Positions 8,449-16,825 of a stretch of DNA of 44,006 nucleotides are shown here, in pieces (positions within the stretch are counted from its first letter, which is position 1; every line of letters starts with the position of its first letter). The position numbers and the translations under genes were made by a program. Under the pieces are notes generated by a model. That model was not told the DNA's origin. It did no database searches and worked only from the letters and a program-made list of their open reading frames with translations. This DNA comes from Verrucomicrobiota bacterium (GTDB taxonomy: Bacteria > Verrucomicrobiota > Kiritimatiellia > JAHIZV01): the NCBI GenBank assembly GCA_018814445.1, contig JAHIZV010000107.1, positions 1 to 44,006 on the forward strand, written 5' to 3'.

Positions 8449-10845
8449 ATGGGAATGAAAGCGTCGTTTCGAGTCAGGAGAATAGTCGACTCGCTTACGG
8501 CCGGCGGGAGTCCGGAAGAGAAGGCGGGCGCGAAGAACGCTCGGATCGATGTCCTCCCCTCTGCATGGATTAACGTACCGGGTGTAACGGAGGAGACCTC
8601 CTCGGTTTCTGTCTACAGGCTCCGTTTCACAGTCGAATCCAGGTATACTTTCAGAATCTGCGTCACGGCGGACCAGCGCTACTGGCTGTATCTCGATGGG
8701 GAGCGTATTGGAATGGGCAGCGAAAGAGGTTGCCCCGGGAAATGGTTCTATGAGGTCTACGAAATCGAGTTAGGCAGGGGCGGACATTTTCTGGGCGCCC
8801 TGACCTGGTATCTTGCCGAGAAAGCTCCCTGGGGACAGATGACGGTTCGACCAGGATTCATGCTGGGGACTCCGGACAGCACCTATGCGGCACGGATCAA
8901 TACCGGACTGGCCTCCTGGCAAGCCAGGGTTATTCCCGGCGTGTCCTTTATGGATCAGTCTGAACGCGTCGGCCCACTCGTGGGCACGGGTGCGAGAGTC
9001 TGCTGCGAGGGCATCGCGTGGAACCACGTCTTCGATCCGTCCGCTGAATGGGCGGGCGCTGAAATGGATGCGTCCGGGCATGACCGCCTACTGCATCCGG
9101 CGGTGCTTCCCGCTATGAGGTACGAACGAATAGACAACGTGCGAGTGGCTTTGGTCGACAAGGCTCCTTCCGGCACCTGCATCAGCATGGATAACAATAT
9201 GGGGGAAGAAGCAAGTGCCTGGCAGGCCATGCTCAAGGAGAAGGGGGCCGATGTCGTAGTTCCTCCGCACAGCCACAGGCGCATTCTTATCGCTCTTGGA
9301 AACTACGTCTGCGCCTATTCCCGCCTGGTCACGAGCGGCGGGAGGGGGGCGGAAATCAGGGTGGGGTGGGCGGAAAGGTTGTCGGTCGAGCCGGACAGGT
9401 CAACGGGAGGCGATGACCGGCTGGGGTTCGATGGAATGTACTTCGTCGGCCTTTATGACACGTTCAAGCCGTCCGGCATGGAACAGGAGCTCCTCGAGCC
9501 GCTCTGGTGGCTGTCCGGATGCTGGGTGCAGATAGAAGTGTGGACGGCGACTGAACCGGTTGCGATACAGGACTTGAGTCTGTTCGAAACAGGTTATCCC
9601 CTTGACTGTGATTATGCTCTCAAGATGGATAACAGGAGTCTCGAGATCATCTCGGGCATTTGTTTGCGCACGCAGATTTGCTGCTCGCATGAAACCTACA
9701 TGGATCCTTACTACGAGCAGCTTCAGTATGTGGGGGACACCCGCCTGCAAGGGCTGATTACGTACGCGACGGAACGAGAAACCAATCTCATTGAGAAAGC
9801 GTTGGACATCTTTCAACACAGCGCCAGGGGGCCAACACCCCTTCCCACAAGCAACTTCCCTTCCCGAAACGAGCAGTACATTCCTCCTTATGCCTTGTGG
9901 TGGATCTGTATGCTGCATGACTACATGATGTGGCGAGGCGGAGCGGATTTCCTGCCCCGCCTGATGCCGATGGCCTGGCGGGTGGTGGAGTATTTTCTCA
10001 ATAGCCGGAGTGAGGAGGGGCTGGTCCGCTCCCCGGAGGGCTGGAACTTCGTGGATTGGGGCGTGTTCGATGGGGGAACACCGCCCGGAGGGCAGGCAGG
10101 CGAAGTCAGCGGGCTCATCAACTGGCAGCTCGTGCATGCGCTCGAGAGTCTTACAGATCTGTCTGAATGGCTTGGTGATGAAGATGGCGCCTGCCAGGCT
10201 CGCAGTATCGGCTCCGACCTTTGCGCCGTATGTGAATCGGTCCTCTGGAATCAAAAACGGCAAGCCTTTGCCGACGATCCGCAGCACAACTCATTTTCAG
10301 AGCATTCCCAGTGTCTTGCGATCCTTTCGCGGGGGCTGAGCGGCAGAAGACGCGAGGACGCCCATCACGCGTTGATGTCGGACCCTGATCTGCTGAGAAC
10401 CAGCATCTACTTCTCCCATTATCTTTGCATGGCCTTTCACCGGACGGGGGAGGGCCATCGCTTGTACGAGAAACTGATGGAGTGGAAGTACTACGTCGAC
10501 CGGGGATTCCACACGTTTCCGGAAACGGATGAGTATGGCCGTTCCGAGTGCCATGCCTGGAGCGCCCATCCTCTGTTTCACATGCTGCATTCAGTGCTGG
10601 GCATTCGACCCGGATCTCCCGGTTTCAGCTCGGTTATGGTCGAACCTCAGTCCGGTCCACTGGCCCGTGTCCGGGGCCTGATTCCTCATCCTCTGGGTCA
10701 TATTGAGGTCGTTCTGAAGGCCGGGAAGAAGAAGTGTATCGCAGAAATAGCCCTGCCCGAAGGGGTGCCCGGAGAGTTGCGCTGGCAGGGCCGTACATTC
10801 GGGTTGCGGGAAAACAGACAGACCATCGACCTTCTCACCGGATAA
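8449..10845 (+). CDS. GH78 alpha-L-rhamnosidase-like glycoside hydrolase
   Basis: The 798-residue product lacks a signal peptide and is probably cytosolic. Its N-terminal half (about 1-390) is beta-rich and the C-terminal half is an (alpha/alpha)6-barrel. CCSHETYMDPYYEQLQYVGD (E415 within it) and GRSECHAWSAHPLFHMLHSV are the signature regions of family 78 alpha-L-rhamnosidases, which use an inverting mechanism. E415 and one of E692 or E700 are candidate catalytic acids. A final beta domain follows (about 730-798). It starts nine bases after the C25-like gene and is probably co-transcribed. An ATG at 8455 is an equally good start, since AGG at 8446-8448 is better spaced from it. The 3' end overlaps the convergent PEP-CTERM gene by 11 bases. 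Rhamnose specificity is inferred from family only; GH78 relatives with other targets exist. Confidence 0.8.
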   Translation: MGMKASFRVRRIVDSLTAGGSPEEKAGAKNARIDVLPSAWINVPGVTEETSSVSVYRLRFTVESRYTFRICVTADQRYWLYLDGERIGMGSERGCPGKWFYEVYEIELGRGGHFLGALTWYLAEKAPWGQMTVRPGFMLGTPDSTYAARINTGLASWQARVIPGVSFMDQSERVGPLVGTGARVCCEGIAWNHVFDPSAEWAGAEMDASGHDRLLHPAVLPAMRYERIDNVRVALVDKAPSGTCISMDNNMGEEASAWQAMLKEKGADVVVPPHSHRRILIALGNYVCAYSRLVTSGGRGAEIRVGWAERLSVEPDRSTGGDDRLGFDGMYFVGLYDTFKPSGMEQELLEPLWWLSGCWVQIEVWTATEPVAIQDLSLFETGYPLDCDYALKMDNRSLEIISGICLRTQICCSHETYMDPYYEQLQYVGDTRLQGLITYATERETNLIEKALDIFQHSARGPTPLPTSNFPSRNEQYIPPYALWWICMLHDYMMWRGGADFLPRLMPMAWRVVEYFLNSRSEEGLVRSPEGWNFVDWGVFDGGTPPGGQAGEVSGLINWQLVHALESLTDLSEWLGDEDGACQARSIGSDLCAVCESVLWNQKRQAFADDPQHNSFSEHSQCLAILSRGLSGRRREDAHHALMSDPDLLRTSIYFSHYLCMAFHRTGEGHRLYEKLMEWKYYVDRGFHTFPETDEYGRSECHAWSAHPLFHMLHSVLGIRPGSPGFSSVMVEPQSGPLARVRGLIPHPLGHIEVVLKAGKKKCIAEIALPEGVPGELRWQGRTFGLRENRQTIDLLTG

Positions 10846-11728
10846 TTCGGACCCAACGTCCGATATTCTGCTGGCTCCTTCTTCGCGTTCGGAATAGCGA
10901 CGTGAACAAGCCGCCGAGCACCAGCAGTGACAGGGCGCCGGGCTCAGGAACACTGCCCGCGCCTCCGGAGAAGTCCTCGATGATTCCATTCTGAATCAGC
11001 AACTCGTCGAAGTCGGCAGATGATCCTTGCGTCCCGAAAAGATCGCTCATGAATCGGAAATCGAAACTCGTGACAGAGCTCAAATCAATCGTATCGTTCA
11101 TTGCGCTGCCAACCGCGACATTATCCATGTAGAACTGCCAGGTGCCGCCGTCAGAAGCATCGCCGTCCGGGTCATAGGTCAAGGCGAGATGGCGCCAGAT
11201 ATGGTCTGCTCCATACGAAACCAGACCGGACTCTAAATCCGGATCAGGATGAATCACGCGAGCATTCAATCGCCCGTTGTTGCCTGTGCCAAAGGTGTCT
11301 GTGGCAATAAAGAAATCAAGCGCGGTTCCCAGATATCTCAAGCGAGCCAATGTCCCGCCGGCTGGACTTCCCACCTCGTCTCGTATGCGGTACCAGAAGC
11401 TGATCGTCAGGCCCAGATTCATGTCCGCTCCTGAAATCGCCACGGTGTTCATGTAATCGCCGGGGCTACCGGCATTTGCCGAAAGGTAAGTTCCGGCTCC
11501 GGACGAAAGCCAGTGGCCGGAACTTTCGTATGCATGGAAATCGCTGGTGAGGGTTCCGTTGAAGCCGTGAGTGCCGCTATCCCCTGCTGCCGTGCCCGAT
11601 CCCTCATCGAAGTGGTACAGGGCAAGCGTATTCTCATCCGCAAAATTGGCACGATCCCAGACTACGGCAGACTGAACAGACGCCGCAAACGCAATCATCA
11701 GAATGACGATGAGTAGCCTCAAAACCAC
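10835..11728 (-). CDS. Secreted LamG-domain protein with PEP-CTERM sorting signal
   Basis: The 297-residue product has a signal peptide (about 1-20, ending near VQSA), a LamG-like domain (about 35-255) and a C-terminal tag: VPEPGALSLLVLGGLF followed by the basic RTRRR. That is a standard PEP-CTERM signal (motif, helix, basic cluster) for an exosortase. The LamG part follows the IPTL-CTERM protein at 3329-4246 nearly block for block: YHFDEGSGT versus YRCDEGSGT, ISGADMNLGLTISFWYR versus ITGVDMDKGLTVSFWYR, and FDELLIQNGIIEDFS versus LDELLIENAVITDFS. The two are paralogues with different tags. Start codon is GTG with AGGT touching it; a TTG two codons later is an alternative. No PEP-CTERM-specific exosortase is seen in the window. 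Confidence 0.8.
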   Translation of the reverse strand: MVLRLLIVILMIAFAASVQSAVVWDRANFADENTLALYHFDEGSGTAAGDSGTHGFNGTLTSDFHAYESSGHWLSSGAGTYLSANAGSPGDYMNTVAISGADMNLGLTISFWYRIRDEVGSPAGGTLARLRYLGTALDFFIATDTFGTGNNGRLNARVIHPDPDLESGLVSYGADHIWRHLALTYDPDGDASDGGTWQFYMDNVAVGSAMNDTIDLSSVTSFDFRFMSDLFGTQGSSADFDELLIQNGIIEDFSGGAGSVPEPGALSLLVLGGLFTSLFRTRRRSQQNIGRWVRIIR

Positions 11729-11901
11729 ACCTATACACTTCTACATTAACAGTATCAACCAGTTCCACAAGCCCCATCTTTCCCGCGTACGGCGGGCGAG
11801 TAAGTGGGAATAGCGGGCAAATCGCGACAGAAAACGGTTAGTCTGCGCTTTGCCGAACAAAGAGGCCGTCGCAAGAGGCGTAGCGATAAAGATATGCAGT
11901 C

Positions 11902-11936
11902 TTTAAACTTCAAACCTTGAACTTTACACTCTACTC
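11902..11936 (+). repeat. Heptad array NNNRAAC, five units
   Basis: Five consecutive seven-base units read TTTAAAC, TTCAAAC, CTTGAAC, TTTACAC and TCTACTC. The period is exactly seven and the AAC end is best kept, with decay towards the right. The array lies just before the HD-domain gene, and a TTG inside it would give a longer reading frame. The same heptad pattern recurs at 12717, 19766, 27399 and 32982. Confidence 0.6.
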
Positions 11937-11943
11937 TGTCGGT

Positions 11944-12717
11944 ATGCCTTTTGAAGTTCCCGTCAGAGAAAACGAGAAGCTGAAAAAGCTGCTCGCCGCG
12001 ATCAATGGAGATCAGGAACTGCTCCAGCTCTGGAAATGTGCCAACGTCAACGCGGTCGACCGGTGCGGCATCAGCGACCATGGCGAAGTGCATATCCGGA
12101 TCGTTGCCAACGCTGCCTTGAAGGTTTTCCGCCTTCTCGTGAAGGCGGATATCGAGCCGAGCGTCGTCAAGCATCACGGCCTAACCGTGGAGGACGCCGA
12201 AGTGATCGTGGTCCTCGCCGCGGCTCTGCATGACCTGGGCATCTCGATTCACCGCGATAACCATGAGCAGTACAGCCTGTTCATCGCGAACCCTAAGGCC
12301 CGCGCTCTGCTTGCCGGAATCTACGATGAGCCTGAACTTACGATCATGGTGTCGGAGGTGCTCCATGCCGTGATCGCGCATAACGCGAAGCAGACCTGTC
12401 TGACGATCGAAGCCGGCGCACTGAAGGTGGCGGACACGCTGGACATGAGCGAAGGGCGCTCGCGTATTCCGTTCGAGGCCGGCGAAATCAATATCCACAG
12501 CGTCTCGGCCAAAGCCGTGGAGTCGGTTGCCATCGAGAAAGGGGACGATCGTCCCGTCCGCATCGTGGTCACGCTCGCAAACTGGGCCGGTATCTACCAG
12601 GTCGACGATCTCCTCGGCCGCAAACTCAAGAACTCGACGCTCGCGCCCTACGTTGAAGTAGTGGCTCGCATCGAAGAGGGCGACGAGTGCCGGACTATCG
12701 ATGTCTTCAAACTTTAG
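11944..12717 (+). CDS. HD-domain metal-dependent phosphohydrolase
   Basis: The 257-residue product carries an HD superfamily signature: a first His in DHGEVHIRIV, the HD pair in ALHDLGISIH, further His in HAVIAHN and an Asp in LKVADTLDM. HD proteins hydrolyse phosphomonoesters or cyclic nucleotides using bound divalent metal. The closest shape is the stand-alone archaeal/bacterial HD phosphohydrolase type; substrate unknown. No signal peptide or membrane segment, so it acts in the cytosol. A TTG start at 11917 lies inside the heptad array, so the ATG at 11944 is preferred although it has no clear ribosome site. The gene is convergent with hrpB, the two being separated by an inverted heptad repeat. 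Confidence 0.7.
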   Translation: MPFEVPVRENEKLKKLLAAINGDQELLQLWKCANVNAVDRCGISDHGEVHIRIVANAALKVFRLLVKADIEPSVVKHHGLTVEDAEVIVVLAAALHDLGISIHRDNHEQYSLFIANPKARALLAGIYDEPELTIMVSEVLHAVIAHNAKQTCLTIEAGALKVADTLDMSEGRSRIPFEAGEINIHSVSAKAVESVAIEKGDDRPVRIVVTLANWAGIYQVDDLLGRKLKNSTLAPYVEVVARIEEGDECRTIDVFKL

Positions 12718-12775
12718 TTCAAAGTTCACAGTTCAAGGGGATCCGACTTTGAACTTTGAACCTTAAACTTTGAAC
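12717..12775. repeat. Inverted heptad arrays at a convergent gene junction (possible bidirectional terminator)
   Basis: Three units on the left (GTTCAAA, GTTCACA, GTTCAAG; 12717-12737) face four on the right (TTTGAAC, TTTGAAC, CTTAAAC, TTTGAAC; 12748-12775) across GGGATCCGA. The arms can pair as an imperfect stem of about 20 bases. The element starts at the last base of the HD gene's stop codon and ends three bases before the hrpB stop, so it fills the junction and could stop transcription from both sides. Confidence 0.6.
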
Positions 12776-12777
12776 TC

Positions 12778-15363
12778 TCACCGCCACTCGTGCTTCGGAT
12801 ACTTCCTCTGCAACTCTTTCCTGATGGCAGGGTAGGCGTCCTTCCAGAAGCCCGAAAGATCGTCGGTGATCTGTACATCGCGGTGGTTCGGGCCCTGCAC
12901 GTGGATCAGTAGTCTGACAGATCCGTCGGCGATGAAGAGCGGGCCTTCAGTTCCATACAGATCTTGAATGCGTGCCGAAAGGGAGGGTTGCTCGCCTTCC
13001 GCGTATTTCACTTTGACGTTCTTGCCCGATGGGAGCTTGATGCGCTCCGGCGCGTACTTCTCGACCAGTGACTGTTGAGCCTGTGTAAGCCACGCTTTGA
13101 CTACCGGCATCACCTGCTTGTCTTTGATCTCTTTGTAGCGGACGGCTCCGAGACATATCTGCTCAAGGATGCTGTGCCGGTCCTCGTCTGTTATCGGAGG
13201 AATCGCCCAGTCTGCCCGCCACGCCGACAGACAGTTCACTCTTACGATCCAATGGTCGACGGCGGCGTTCCAGTTCTTCAGGACGAGATTCCCGTCCGAC
13301 ACCTCTTTCGCCAGCAATGCGGCGGCGGCTTCCGCCGAAGGCTCGGAGCCCGCTCTACTCTCCAGAATGAGGTCACGAAAGCGGGTCTGTCTTTCGCTCA
13401 CGACAGCACGCTGCGTCTCGTCGAATCGCACCCTCTCCGTCTCCTCGAAATCGTCGGGGTAGATTTCCTTCAGCCATTTATCCTCAATCGCCGTCGCGAG
13501 CGACAGGCGAACATTCAGGTCGCGTTGTCGGCCCTCGATCTCATGAATCTCGGCGGCGACGAGCAGTCGGCTGTCACGCACGACGCTGTCGCGTTCGAGC
13601 GTTCCTTTGCGACCGTGAACGACGGCACAGCGGAGCGTTCCCATATCGAACCGCATCGCCAGGTGATCTGAAAATCCCGTGAGGATGCATTTCTGAATGG
13701 CCTCCTCGCCGGCAGGGGGACGATCGGCAATCAGGTTCTCCTTTTCCGCAAGCCGTTTGAACTGTTCAAAAGCGGACGCGGCCTGGCGGCATGCTCCCGC
13801 ATGAATGCCCATGTGTTTGCACCTGCCGACATCGAAGTTGCTGCGCTTCGCGTACTGCCACGCGCGCATGAGAATCAGCAGGTCGGATCGCGTGTCGTTT
13901 CCAAACAGTTCGTCCCGCCGTTCGGCGACCTGTTTGCCGGGATTGCGGATGAGAATCGAACGGCCCTGACATAGAGCGGCGATCAGCGCGGCCTGGTTGA
14001 CACACTCGTACTCGTCCGCGGCCAGCAGCATGCGCGCGTAGCGGGGATGCACGGGAAACGCGACCATTCGCAATCCGACGCGGGTCATTTCTTTGCCGTC
14101 TGCGGAGACTGCCCCGAGATCGTTAAGCAGAGTCAACGCCCGTTCCAGCGAGTGTTCGTCCGGCGATTCGAGCCATGGAAACTTCCGGACATCCGGTACG
14201 CCACAGGCCATGAGCGTGAGGACTATTTCGGAGAGATCCAGGCGTTTGATTTCGGGGAGTTCATGCTTGCGCCGTTCCGGATGCTCGCGTTCCGTCCAGA
14301 GCCTGATGCATGTTCCGGGTGCCGTTCTCCCCGCGCGACCCGCCCGTTGGTCGCAGGAGGCCTGGCTGATCTTCTCGATGAGCAACGTGTTGATACCCCG
14401 GTGCGAATCGTACCGGGGAATACGCGCGAGTCCGCTGTCTATCACGGTGCGCACGCCATCGATGGTAAGCGAGGTCTCCGCGACGTTGGTTGCCACGACG
14501 ATCTTGCGTTTATCGTAATTCGCGACGGCCGCGTCCTGTGCATCGTTCGGCAGTTCACCGTGAAGAGGCAGGATCACACAGCCTCGGGCTGCCGAGGATG
14601 AGTGCAGCGACTCAACGGTTCGGGTGATCTCATATGCGCCCGGCATGAAAATCAGGACGTCTCCTTCGGTGTCCGCCGCCGCCTTCTCGAAAGCATTTGT
14701 CGCGACGTCCCATACCCCACGCTCCTTCAGATCGACTTTGCGCTCAAGGTACTCGATGTCCACGGGAAACGTTCGTCCCTCCGATGCAAGCACGTCGCAA
14801 GGGTCGAGGTACTCCCTGATTCGCGGGATGTCGAGGGTGGCGGACATCACTCCGATCATCAGATCCTGGCGCATCGACTCCTGTACCTGCAGAGCGCGGC
14901 CCAGTGTGACATCGCCATAGAGATGTCGTTCGTGAAACTCGTCGAAGAGGATCGCGGATATACCGTCGAGAAGAGGATTCGAGAGAAGGTGCCGGAGCAG
15001 GATGCCTTCGGTGACATAGAGAATCTTCGTAGACTCACTCGACCGGTTCTCGAGACGGACCTGATAGCCGACTTCGCCGCCTAGTTGACAGCCCCTCTCT
15101 TCCGCGACGCGCTTGGCCAGCAGACGCGCCGCGAGACGACGCGGCTGCAGGATCATCACCCTGCCGTCGCCGAGCAGACCGTGATCGAGCAGTATCTGCG
15201 GCACTTGCGTCGATTTTCCCGACCCGGTCGGTGCGGAAACAATGATCCGTTTCTTCTCCGGCAGACTCGCCGCGATGTCGTCCTCAATCTCATATATGGG
15301 CAATCGTTGTGTCATAAGGCGGCGTACAGTAACTTTCGTGACGCCAAAAGAACAGAAATTCAT
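12778..15363 (-). CDS. hrpB: ATP-dependent helicase HrpB
   Basis: The 861-residue product shows the full DExH helicase set: Walker A APTGSGKS (44-51), DEFHER (141-146), SAT in GVMSATLD (174-176), ATNVAETSLTI and QRAGRAGR. DEFH in motif II and the long C-terminal region ending in LRKELQ-type sequence (DLSGFWKDAYPAIRKELQRKYPKHEWR region, 835-861) identify HrpB rather than HrpA. HrpB is a cytosolic RNA helicase-like protein of unclear exact role. The longest start has AAGGAG only two bases upstream, which is too close; ATG at 15315 (MTQRLPIYEIED) is where most HrpB proteins begin and may be the real one. Length fits the family (about 820-850). Confidence 0.92.
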   Translation of the reverse strand: MNFCSFGVTKVTVRRLMTQRLPIYEIEDDIAASLPEKKRIIVSAPTGSGKSTQVPQILLDHGLLGDGRVMILQPRRLAARLLAKRVAEERGCQLGGEVGYQVRLENRSSESTKILYVTEGILLRHLLSNPLLDGISAILFDEFHERHLYGDVTLGRALQVQESMRQDLMIGVMSATLDIPRIREYLDPCDVLASEGRTFPVDIEYLERKVDLKERGVWDVATNAFEKAAADTEGDVLIFMPGAYEITRTVESLHSSSAARGCVILPLHGELPNDAQDAAVANYDKRKIVVATNVAETSLTIDGVRTVIDSGLARIPRYDSHRGINTLLIEKISQASCDQRAGRAGRTAPGTCIRLWTEREHPERRKHELPEIKRLDLSEIVLTLMACGVPDVRKFPWLESPDEHSLERALTLLNDLGAVSADGKEMTRVGLRMVAFPVHPRYARMLLAADEYECVNQAALIAALCQGRSILIRNPGKQVAERRDELFGNDTRSDLLILMRAWQYAKRSNFDVGRCKHMGIHAGACRQAASAFEQFKRLAEKENLIADRPPAGEEAIQKCILTGFSDHLAMRFDMGTLRCAVVHGRKGTLERDSVVRDSRLLVAAEIHEIEGRQRDLNVRLSLATAIEDKWLKEIYPDDFEETERVRFDETQRAVVSERQTRFRDLILESRAGSEPSAEAAAALLAKEVSDGNLVLKNWNAAVDHWIVRVNCLSAWRADWAIPPITDEDRHSILEQICLGAVRYKEIKDKQVMPVVKAWLTQAQQSLVEKYAPERIKLPSGKNVKVKYAEGEQPSLSARIQDLYGTEGPLFIADGSVRLLIHVQGPNHRDVQITDDLSGFWKDAYPAIRKELQRKYPKHEWR

Positions 15364-15400
15364 CGCTCCTTCGCGTGAGGACCTCTGCGCACTCTCGGAA

Positions 15401-15452
15401 CTTCCAAGCCTTGGAACTTTGTGCTAAAAAACTTCCAAGGCTTGGAAGTTTT
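15401..15452. repeat. Pair of TTCCAAG/CTTGGAA palindromes
   Basis: The first palindrome, TTCCAAG-C-CTTGGAA, spans 15402-15416. The second has perfect twelve-base arms, AAAACTTCCAAG (15428-15439) and CTTGGAAGTTTT (15441-15452), around one G. The cores are reverse complements of each other, so the pair can also fold as one long stem. It lies in the divergent gap between hrpB and the SGNH gene. This could be an operator or a mobile palindromic repeat. Confidence 0.65.
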
Positions 15453-15469
15453 CCTGAAGGGGTAGAAAT

Positions 15470-16324
15470 ATGCCGCCAAAAGGTCATACATCATCACTCC
15501 GGAAACTCCGGTGTACCCGGAGTCCCGAGAAGTTCAGGCAGTTGACCCGCCGGTTCAAGTCCCGCCTCAACCTTGTTGCCGAGGGCGATTCGTGGTTCGC
15601 GTATCCTCGCAAGTGGATACTGACGGGCAAACCCAACAACATCATCGATCACCTCAAGATGATGAGGAAGTTCAACCTTCTTCAACTCTCGTCGAGCGGT
15701 GACGAGGCTGTGCAGATGCTCAGCGGGGACAGCAAGATCCACTTGCTGGAAGCGATTCACGATAACCGGGTGGATACTCTTCTGTTCTCAGGCGGAGGCA
15801 ACGATCTTGTCGGTCAGTACGACATGCTCTTCTTCCTGAACGACGGTGCAGGCGCAACAAGCGTCGACGAATGTCTGAACCTGCCGCGTCTTCGACGCCG
15901 GCTGGCGCAAATCGAGAACGCGTATCGCGACTTGATCGAGTTCTGTGACGAGTATTCGAAAAAGGAGGATATCGTTATCGTCACTCACACCTATGACTAT
16001 GCGAAGCCCGATGATCAGGGCGCGGAGTTCCTTGGAGGTCTGTATCAGTATGATGGCGGGGTGTCCTGGATGTGGCCATATATGCAGAAGAAGCGTATCC
16101 CCGTGGAACTGCGCCAGCCTATCGTCGACCGATTGATCAACTCCATCGCTGAACTGCTTATTTCAGTCGAGCAGGATCGTCCCGACAGGATCTCCGTGGT
16201 CGACACGCGGGGAACGCTCGATCCTGGAAAGGACTGGCTCAACGAGATCCATCCCAATTCACGGGGGTTCAGAAAGATAGCGGAGAAGATTTTCACCCGG
16301 ATCGAGCAATTAGACAACCAATGA
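15470..16324 (+). CDS. SGNH/GDSL-type hydrolase
   Basis: The 284-residue product has the block I motif EGDSWFAYP (nucleophile S41), a block III GGGNDL (N111) and a C-terminal NEIHPNSRG (H261), the pattern of SGNH hydrolases, which act as esterases or lipases with a Ser-His catalytic pair. The Asp usually three residues before the His is Asn258 here; E259 or D255 might replace it. The first 30 residues are basic (SSLRKLRCTRS) without a hydrophobic core, so the protein is probably cytosolic. The ATG is preceded by AAGGGG at good spacing. It is divergent from hrpB across a palindromic element and followed by a long dyad before the cupin gene. Confidence 0.75.
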   Translation: MPPKGHTSSLRKLRCTRSPEKFRQLTRRFKSRLNLVAEGDSWFAYPRKWILTGKPNNIIDHLKMMRKFNLLQLSSSGDEAVQMLSGDSKIHLLEAIHDNRVDTLLFSGGGNDLVGQYDMLFFLNDGAGATSVDECLNLPRLRRRLAQIENAYRDLIEFCDEYSKKEDIVIVTHTYDYAKPDDQGAEFLGGLYQYDGGVSWMWPYMQKKRIPVELRQPIVDRLINSIAELLISVEQDRPDRISVVDTRGTLDPGKDWLNEIHPNSRGFRKIAEKIFTRIEQLDNQ

Positions 16325-16327
16325 AGT

Positions 16328-16365
16328 GTTTCATTTAGGCTCACGATCGTGACGGTAAATGAAAC
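16328..16365. promoter_or_regulatory. 38-base nested dyad between SGNH and cupin genes
   Basis: Outer arms GTTTCATTTA (16328-16337) and TAAATGAAAC (16356-16365) pair perfectly. Between them lies a perfect ten-base palindrome, CACGATCGTG (16342-16351), with four-base spacers on each side. There is no T-run after it, so an operator for the cupin gene seems more likely than an intrinsic terminator. Confidence 0.5.
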
Positions 16366-16399
16366 GCGATGTGGATAGTGAGGCGAATGGAGGAAGCGC

Positions 16400-16768
16400 A
16401 TGAATCGAGCAGTTGTCAGATCGTCTGAGTCAATTCCGCTGGAAGAGGTAGGAGCGGGCAGGGGAACCGAGCGTCAGGTGCTCATATCTTCTGAAGACGC
16501 GCCGAACTTCGCGATGCGTCGTTTCGTCATGCAGCCGGGCGGCGGGATGCCCAGGCATACAAACACGGTCGAGCACGAACAGTATGTTTTGCGGGGAGCC
16601 GCGACGATAGGCATCGGCGATGAGGTTCACAGCGTGAAAGCCGGGGATGTCGTATTCATGCCGCAGGGCGTGCCGCACTGGTATAAGGCAGAGGGTGACG
16701 AACCGTTTGAGTTTCTCTGCATGGTCCCGAATCTTCCCGACACGATCGAAATCCTGGAGCAGTCATAG
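16400..16768 (+). CDS. Small cupin-domain protein
   Basis: The 122-residue single-domain cupin has motif 1 in GGGMPRHTNTVEHEQYVLRG (H53, H59, E60) and motif 2 in GDVVFMPQGVPHWYKA (H93). The His/Glu set would bind one divalent metal. Such small cupins are sugar isomerases, dioxygenases or binding proteins; nothing here decides which. GGAGGAAGCGC directly before the ATG gives an excellent ribosome site. It lies 75 bases after the SGNH gene, behind a 38-base dyad, and 57 bases before the response regulator. It could be a target of that two-component pair, but no shared site was seen. Confidence 0.8.
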   Translation: MNRAVVRSSESIPLEEVGAGRGTERQVLISSEDAPNFAMRRFVMQPGGGMPRHTNTVEHEQYVLRGAATIGIGDEVHSVKAGDVVFMPQGVPHWYKAEGDEPFEFLCMVPNLPDTIEILEQS

Positions 16769-16825
16769 GCCGTGTTTTCTGATTCGAACTGACACCCAGA
16801 CCAAACGACTGTACTGTATCCAGAT

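Noticed and set aside
9400-10287. A 295-codon minus-strand frame inside the GH78 gene
   Set aside because: GH78 signature motifs are on the plus strand; the reverse frame has no motif and no ribosome site, and reflects high GC content.
12717-12775. Intrinsic Rho-independent terminator for the HD and hrpB genes
   Set aside because: The arms pair but are AT-rich and no T-run follows on either strand, so it is recorded as a repeat with possible terminator function only.
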